Under the pieces are notes generated by a model, which worked only from the letters and a program-made list of their open reading frames with translations, ran no database searches and had not been told where the DNA came from. A stretch of 64,000 nucleotides of DNA from Vulcanimicrobiota bacterium (GTDB lineage Bacteria > Vulcanimicrobiota > Xenobia > Xenobiales > JADMJV01), in assembly GCA_017307785.1 (NCBI GenBank), contig JAFKGI010000002.1, positions 309,501 through 373,500 of the forward strand, written 5' to 3'. Both the position numbers and the translations under genes were made by a program. Positions 59,667 through 64,000 of the stretch are shown here, piece after piece. Every line of letters begins with the position of its first letter. Positions within the stretch are counted from its first letter, which is position 1.

Positions 59667-60929
59667 ATGAATATCGGAACCGCTTACGGCAACTACACCA
59701 ACACCCTTCAGCCCCTGACCGGCGCCAGCGCCGTTGCCTCGGCTTCCCAGCTCGCGCAGTGCTACCAAGGTTTCAACTCTGCCCTCTCCCCCATCAACTG
59801 GGGCAGCGGCTACGTCTCTCCGGCAATCTCCCCGAACTTCGGCGGCAACGCCGTGGCCCAGGCCGGTGGCTGGGGCAACGACTGGCAGGCGGCCGTAGGC
59901 GGCTGGGGCAACGACGCCATCGCTCAGTGGGGCGGCGGCGGGAACGACCTGCAGCGCGCCTGGGGCGGACCCGGCAACGACGCCATCGCCCAATCCGGCG
60001 GTTGGGGCAACGACCGCCAGTATGCTTCCGGTGGCTGGGGCAACGACGCTCTCTCGCAGTTCGGTGGTTGGGGCAACGACGTGCAGCGTGCTCGCGGCGG
60101 CTGGGGCGATGACGCCATCGGCCAGCGCGGCGGCTTCGGCAACGACCGTCAGGTAGCCCGCGGCGGCTGGGGCAACGACGTCATCGGTCAGAGCGGCGGC
60201 TGGGGCAACGATGTTCAGCGCGCTCACGGTGGACCCGGCAGCGACCTGATCCGTCAGAGCGGCGGCTGGGGCAACGACCGCCAGGTCGCCCGCGGCGGCT
60301 GGGGCGCCGATGCCATCCGTCAGGCCGGCGGTTGGGGCAACGACGTGCAGCGTGCTCGCGGCGGAGCCGGCAACGACTTCATTCGTCAGAGCGGTGGCTT
60401 CGGCAACGACCGCCAGGTGGCTCGCGGCGGCTTCGGCAACGATGTGATCCGTCAGCACGGCGGCCAGGGCAACGACGTCCAGCGCGCCCACGGCGGACCG
60501 GGCAACGACCGCATCGCGCAGCGCGCCGGCAGCGGCAACGACCGCCAGGTCGCTCGCGGTGGTAACGGCAGCGACGTCATCCGTCAGAACGGTGGCTCCG
60601 GTAACGACGTGCAGCGCGCCCGTGGCGGCGGCGGCAACGACCGCATCGTCCAGGCCGGTGGCCAGGGCAATGACAAATTGGTAGCCACGGGCGGCAAGGG
60701 CAACGACCGCATCACCCAGCGCGGCGGCTCCGGCAACGACACCCTTCGCTACAACGGCAGCAAAGGCAAGGACCGCGTCAACATCAACGGCGGTTCCGGC
60801 GATGACAAAGCCGTGCTCAACCTGGGCAAGAACTACACCATCATCAACGACGGCAAGGTCGTCGAGCAGCACGGCAAGGGCGGCACCACCGTGCGCCTGC
60901 GCGGCGTCGAAGACTACGTCGTCAAATAA
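59667..60929 (+). CDS. RTX-like protein with 29 exact undecapeptide repeats
   Basis: 420 residues from ATG 59667 (GGAG 9 nt upstream). Residues 1-66 are a Ser/Ala/Asn-rich leader without a clear Sec signal. From residue 67 to 385 the protein is 29 units of exactly 11 residues, each starting GGxG(N/S/A/D)D (a few altered). This is the calcium-binding GGxGxD turn of RTX proteins, but with an 11-residue rather than 9-residue period. The last ~35 residues (YTIINDGKVVEQ) are non-repetitive, a possible C-terminal cap or secretion signal. RTX repeats fold into calcium-filled beta rolls after secretion by type I systems. No ABC transporter is in the window. Confidence 0.85.
   Translation: MNIGTAYGNYTNTLQPLTGASAVASASQLAQCYQGFNSALSPINWGSGYVSPAISPNFGGNAVAQAGGWGNDWQAAVGGWGNDAIAQWGGGGNDLQRAWGGPGNDAIAQSGGWGNDRQYASGGWGNDALSQFGGWGNDVQRARGGWGDDAIGQRGGFGNDRQVARGGWGNDVIGQSGGWGNDVQRAHGGPGSDLIRQSGGWGNDRQVARGGWGADAIRQAGGWGNDVQRARGGAGNDFIRQSGGFGNDRQVARGGFGNDVIRQHGGQGNDVQRAHGGPGNDRIAQRAGSGNDRQVARGGNGSDVIRQNGGSGNDVQRARGGGGNDRIVQAGGQGNDKLVATGGKGNDRITQRGGSGNDTLRYNGSKGKDRVNINGGSGDDKAVLNLGKNYTIINDGKVVEQHGKGGTTVRLRGVEDYVVK
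59865..60821 (+). repeat. 33-bp tandem repeat array (29 units, 44-residue superperiod)
   Basis: 957 bp made of 29 consecutive 33-bp units without a single indel. Through most of the array the units cycle in four types: xQVAR-like, xIRQS-like, VQRA(R/H)-like, and xI(R/A)Q-like, giving a 132-bp higher-order repeat. The later units (from ~25 on) lose the cycle and diverge. Confidence 0.9.
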
Positions 60930-60942
60930 GGAACCGACTGAG

Positions 60943-60977
60943 AAAAGGGTCGGCCCCGGGGGGCCGGCCCTTTTCGC
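60943..60977 (+). terminator. Intrinsic terminator after the RTX-like gene
   Basis: AAAAGGG-TCGGCCCC pairs with GGGGCCGG-CCCTTTT, a very GC-rich stem 13 nt after the stop at 60929, ending in TTTT. It would insulate the repeat gene from the histidine kinase gene at 60995. Confidence 0.8.
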
Positions 60978-60994
60978 GTCGAAGCCGACCGCTC

Positions 60995-62683
60995 ATGAGC
61001 CTGGAACCCGCTCAGTCTCTTTTCGTGGCCGTCCTCATCTCGGGATTGGCCAGTCAAAAGCTACCCGGCGGCGGCCTCTGGACCGGTTTCGGCGCTTTCG
61101 TTCTGGGCGGCCTCTGGTTGCCTCAGGTATCGCTGACCAGCCTGGCCTTTTTGATCGTGGCGGGCGTAGCCGTCAGCGCCTTACGGGTTCCCCGTCCCGG
61201 CGGTCTGGCCATGGAAGGCCTGGCTCTGCTGGCGGCACTGGCAAGCGGGCGCGGTTGGCTGGCCGGCCCGCTCTATCTCCTTAGCGGTTTTCTGATGGGC
61301 TCGCTGCTCGGCCGGCGCCTCGGTTTTGAAGCTTCCCGGTTCTGGCGCGGGCTGCTGCTGGAAAACTTCTGGAGTGCCTGCGCCAACCTGGCGCTAGGTC
61401 TCATCGTGAGCCGTTCTTTTTCCCTGGAAGTGTTACTGGCCGTGCTCGGCCTTCAGCTGCTCAACGCCCGAGGGCGGCGCAATTTTGCCTACCGCCTCCA
61501 GTCTGGCGCGGCTCGAGCCACCCTGGGCGAGCTGGCCACCAGCGAACAGAACCTGGCCGACTCCGAGAGAACGGGCAAAGTGCTGCGCTATCAAGTGCAG
61601 CTGCTCGGATGGCTGTCGGACGCCCTCAAGGAACTGGCCGGTCGGCTGCGCACCGACGAGATTTTGCCATTGTTGCAGGCCATCACCCAGCAGCTCTTCC
61701 GGCAACAGGCCACCATGATCCACTGGGACGGCCAGCAACGTCCCTGGGGCCAACCCTCCGCCGAGCTCTCCCGGCAATTAGCCTGGGTATTGAGGGAACA
61801 AGAACCGCTGCGAACTCCAGCCGTCATGGGAGTTCCCCTCACCTTGGGCCGAGAAATCCGCGGTGCCATCGTCTTGCAACGAAGTCAATCGGCCTGGGAA
61901 GAAAGCGACCTGCAGTCGCTGCTGGCCTTGTCGCGCGGGGCCGGTGTCAGCCTGAGCAACGCCTCGCTTTTCGCCCAGGTGGAAGCGCAGCATCAGCAAC
62001 TTCTGGAAACCCAGGCCCAGTTGGTGCAAAGCGGTAAACTGCGCGCCGTCGGACAGATGGCGGCGGGCATCGCGCACGAACTCAACTCCCCGCTGGGGGC
62101 GGTTTACATGAACCTGGAGATGCTCACCAAAAACCTGCCCGAAAACTTGAAGCCGCGCCTGGACCGAGCTCTCCAGGCCACTCAACGAGCCAGGTCGATC
62201 ATTGAAAAGCTGCTGGATCATTCACACCCTTCGACTCCCGACCAGCGACTCGATCTGGCCGCTGTGGTTCGCGAAGGAGTGGACTTTGTGACCCCCCAGT
62301 GTGCGGGAGTGCGGGTGAGCTGCGCGCAGATGGAGCCGATTCACGTGCGCGGCCGTGCCGGGGAAATCCAGCAAGTGTTGACCAATCTGATCCTCAACGC
62401 CCGCGATGCCTGCCGAGAATCGGTGGATCCGACCATCGCCATCGGCTGCAGTCTTGAGGACGGTCAGGCCGTGGTCTGGGTCCACGACAATGGGCCGGGA
62501 GTAAAACCCGAGGCCGCCAACCGCTTATTTGACCCCTTCTTTACCACCAAAGAGCCGGGTCGGGGCACCGGATTAGGCCTCTGGACCAGTCAAGAAATCG
62601 CCCGCTCTCACGAGGGGAAACTTGATTTCGAGAGCCGACCCGGCTACACGCGATTCTGTCTTCGACTACCGGTGGCCAGCTGA
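60995..62683 (+). CDS. Membrane sensor histidine kinase with GAF-like domain
   Basis: 562 residues. The N-terminal ~160 residues hold about six hydrophobic segments (a small-domain membrane sensor). A GAF-like region (about 200-325) follows. The dimerisation/phospho-acceptor box GIAHELNSP has His361 and the N-box is LTNLILNARDACRES (about 455-469). The G1 box is VHDNGPGV, and FDPFFTTKEPGRGTGLGL gives the F and G2 boxes. It is a complete class I kinase. Its likely partner is the receiver-BTAD regulator encoded upstream at 57266. The stop overlaps the start of the following GspF gene (ATGA), tying signalling to pseudopilus assembly. Confidence 0.9.
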   Translation: MSLEPAQSLFVAVLISGLASQKLPGGGLWTGFGAFVLGGLWLPQVSLTSLAFLIVAGVAVSALRVPRPGGLAMEGLALLAALASGRGWLAGPLYLLSGFLMGSLLGRRLGFEASRFWRGLLLENFWSACANLALGLIVSRSFSLEVLLAVLGLQLLNARGRRNFAYRLQSGAARATLGELATSEQNLADSERTGKVLRYQVQLLGWLSDALKELAGRLRTDEILPLLQAITQQLFRQQATMIHWDGQQRPWGQPSAELSRQLAWVLREQEPLRTPAVMGVPLTLGREIRGAIVLQRSQSAWEESDLQSLLALSRGAGVSLSNASLFAQVEAQHQQLLETQAQLVQSGKLRAVGQMAAGIAHELNSPLGAVYMNLEMLTKNLPENLKPRLDRALQATQRARSIIEKLLDHSHPSTPDQRLDLAAVVREGVDFVTPQCAGVRVSCAQMEPIHVRGRAGEIQQVLTNLILNARDACRESVDPTIAIGCSLEDGQAVVWVHDNGPGVKPEAANRLFDPFFTTKEPGRGTGLGLWTSQEIARSHEGKLDFESRPGYTRFCLRLPVAS

Positions 62684-63765
62684 TGGCCTCCAGCTGGCTG
62701 GCCCATCTCACTCGGGAACTGGACTCTCTAGAAGAAGTCGAGCTGCGCGTTCCCGCCCTGGAAATCGCCATGCTCTGGCGACAACTGGCGCTACTGCTGC
62801 GCAACGGGGTTCCTCTGGTGCGCGCTACCGACGTGCTCAAACGCCAGACCGCCTCGGGGGCGCTGCGGCTCATTTTGGACCGCAGCCACGAACGACTGCT
62901 CAAAGGGCTGAGTCTTTCCCAGATTATGCGTTGCTTTCCCGGCGTCTTCCATCAGCTCTCGATTGGACTCGTGCTCAGCGGTGAAAGAACCGGCTCGCTG
63001 GTCAACGTGCTCGAGCGCCTGGCGGACCTGGAGGAACGCCGCCTGCGCCGTCGGGCCGGCACCATCAGCGCTCTCATCTATCCTGTGCTATTGCTGCTTT
63101 CCACCATGGCGGTCGGGGCGATCTTTCTTTTCTTCGTCGCCCCGGGAGATCAAAGTCTGTTTGCTCTGGGAAGCGGCCCGCCCCCCTGGCCCAGTCGAGT
63201 TCTGATGGCGCTGGGCGACCCGAAGATCTGGATCGGTCTGATTCTAATCGGGATTCTGTGCTGGCTCGGCGCCGCCGCTCTCTACCGCCGCTACCCGCTC
63301 GCCTGCGATGCGCAGCTGCTGGAAATCCCGGTGGTCGGACGCTGGGTGCGCGATACTCAGGTGGCCCGCGTCCTGGATGTTCTGTCCGGCTCCCTACCGG
63401 TCGGTTTCGCTCTGACCGAAGCCCTGAAACTGGCCCAGCACGTGTGCACCAACCGTGAGTTCGCCCGCCGCTTCGCCGGGGTGCTGGAATCGGTCTACAA
63501 CGGCCAGGGACTGGGCGATTCGCTGGCCCGCACCGACATGTTCCCCCCCTTTGTGACCGCCACTATCGAAGTCGCGGAAGAAGCCGGCCAGATGGACGAA
63601 ACCCTGGCTCGCCTGTGTGTCGGCGTGGACGAGCAGGTTCAGGAATCCCTGGACACGGTCACCAGCCTGATGGGCCCTCTCTTCCTGGGCATCGCCGGAG
63701 TCGTAGCCGGCTTTCTGGCCCTGGCCATCTTTCTCCCGATCGTCTCGGTGACCATGTCGATCTGA
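62683..63765 (+). CDS. GspF/PilC-type platform protein
   Basis: 360 residues with two GspF domains. The first (about 25-125) has LVLSGERTGSLVNVLERL, the second (about 215-335) has IEVAEEAGQMDETLARLC. Both keep the usual turn (SGE/AEEAG) with the following Leu-rich helix. Membrane helices lie at about 130-155, 180-205 and 325-350. This is the most canonical GspF of the five in the window. It is coupled to the histidine kinase gene by an ATGA overlap and ends 57 nt before the terminator of the convergent 16S gene. No ATPase is linked to it here. Confidence 0.9.
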   Translation: MASSWLAHLTRELDSLEEVELRVPALEIAMLWRQLALLLRNGVPLVRATDVLKRQTASGALRLILDRSHERLLKGLSLSQIMRCFPGVFHQLSIGLVLSGERTGSLVNVLERLADLEERRLRRRAGTISALIYPVLLLLSTMAVGAIFLFFVAPGDQSLFALGSGPPPWPSRVLMALGDPKIWIGLILIGILCWLGAAALYRRYPLACDAQLLEIPVVGRWVRDTQVARVLDVLSGSLPVGFALTEALKLAQHVCTNREFARRFAGVLESVYNGQGLGDSLARTDMFPPFVTATIEVAEEAGQMDETLARLCVGVDEQVQESLDTVTSLMGPLFLGIAGVVAGFLALAIFLPIVSVTMSI

Positions 63766-63821
63766 TCACCGGCGCGCCCACCGGTTGCGGCAGCCAGCGA
63801 GGGCAAGTTTTGTCCGGAAAC

Positions 63822-63846
63822 AAAAAAAGCACCTTGCGGTGCTTTT
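63822..63846 (-). terminator. Intrinsic terminator downstream of the 16S rRNA gene
   Basis: On the minus strand AGCACC-GCAA-GGTGCT is followed by seven T. The loop is a stable GNRA tetraloop. It lies ~120 nt after the mature 16S 3' end. The plus strand has only four T after the stem, so it may weakly serve the GspF gene too. Confidence 0.85.
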
Positions 63847-63907
63847 CGTCCTTGGCATCTGGATAATCAATTTGAGGCTAGCTTCACTTGAGTATCGACA
63901 GAAACGT

Positions 63908-63923
63908 GGAAACCGAGGTTTCC
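63908..63923 (-). other. Hairpin in the 16S 3' flank
   Basis: GGAAAC-CGAG-GTTTCC (minus strand the same by symmetry) about 43 nt past the 16S end. It may be a processing stem or a stabilising hairpin of the precursor transcript. Confidence 0.4.
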
Positions 63924-63962
63924 TACGAACTTGCGATATGATAATCCAAGTTCACGTCTCCC

Positions 63963-64000
<38 letters not shown>

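Noticed and set aside
59865..60821. CRISPR or satellite interpretation of the 33-bp array
   Set aside because: The units keep one reading frame without stops and change mostly in ways that preserve GGxGxD, so selection is on protein.

Overview
The window reads as a chromosomal segment of a high-GC, free-living bacterium with a Gram-negative-type secretion apparatus: pseudopilins, GspE/GspF proteins, Sec, Tat and PEP-CTERM-like signals, and a type I signal peptidase. The last ~35 bases are the 3' end of a 16S rRNA gene on the minus strand. Its tail (GGTGCGGCTGGATCACC then TCC) resembles Terrabacteria-type 16S, and strong GGAGG ribosome sites fit the anti-SD. I cannot name the phylum. A poorly cultured lineage such as an Eremiobacterota/Xenobia-, Armatimonadota- or Cyanobacteria-related group is only a guess.

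Layout. 1-2.7 kb (minus): an operon of a GspF, two pseudopilins and a receptor-type Ser/Thr kinase that runs off the left edge. 2.8-9.9 kb: M14 carboxypeptidase coupled to an AI-2E-type transporter, GrpB-like protein, secreted tyrosine-phosphatase-like protein, C11 (clostripain-like) protease and hypotheticals. 9.9-17.1 kb (plus): a fully translationally coupled operon of three pseudopilins, three tandem GspF paralogs, a short GspE ATPase and an ABC1/UbiB-type kinase. A pair of paralogous unknown proteins (8506-9858 and 17047-18249) flanks it. 18.4-21.5 kb: small membrane and coiled-coil proteins, a PHD antitoxin with a frameshifted PIN toxin, a Ca2+/H+ antiporter and a repeat-containing small protein. 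21.5-25.4 kb: acyl-CoA dehydrogenase-etfB-etfA (minus) and an EamA exporter. 25.4-26.0 kb: gene-free, with a duplicated element, inverted repeats and a G-run motif. 26-33.7 kb (minus): lineage-type hypotheticals, a thymidylate-kinase-like protein, a UvrD-type helicase, a GT41-type glycosyltransferase and a PEP-CTERM-like surface protein. 33.7-36.2 kb: CoA-transferase A/B plus acyl-CoA dehydrogenase. 36-53 kb: adenosine deaminase, SRPBCC protein, aldehyde dehydrogenase, double PilZ protein, Tat-exported PhoD phosphatase, signal peptidase I, subtilase, S46 peptidase, MazG-like protein, glyoxalase, and an SDR divergent from a LysR regulator. 54.2-63.8 kb (plus): a third pseudopilin operon ending in a receiver-BTAD regulator, an RTX-like protein with 29 exact 11-residue repeats, a histidine kinase and another GspF. 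Then comes the convergent 16S gene, followed by its own terminator.

How it works together (inference). Three separate minor-pseudopilin/GspF modules each sit with a different kinase-type protein: a receptor Ser/Thr kinase, an ABC1 kinase, and a histidine kinase plus receiver-BTAD regulator. No major pilin, secretin or prepilin peptidase is present, so these would be specialised add-ons to a core machine elsewhere. Several otherwise unrelated proteins, including hydrolases of normally exported families, share a short M-x-[IV]-x-N/P-rich N-terminus instead of a Sec signal. That is the most system-like unexplained pattern here, together with the undecapeptide RTX-like protein. Fatty-acid/CoA metabolism (Bcd/EtfBA-like and ScoAB) is conventional.
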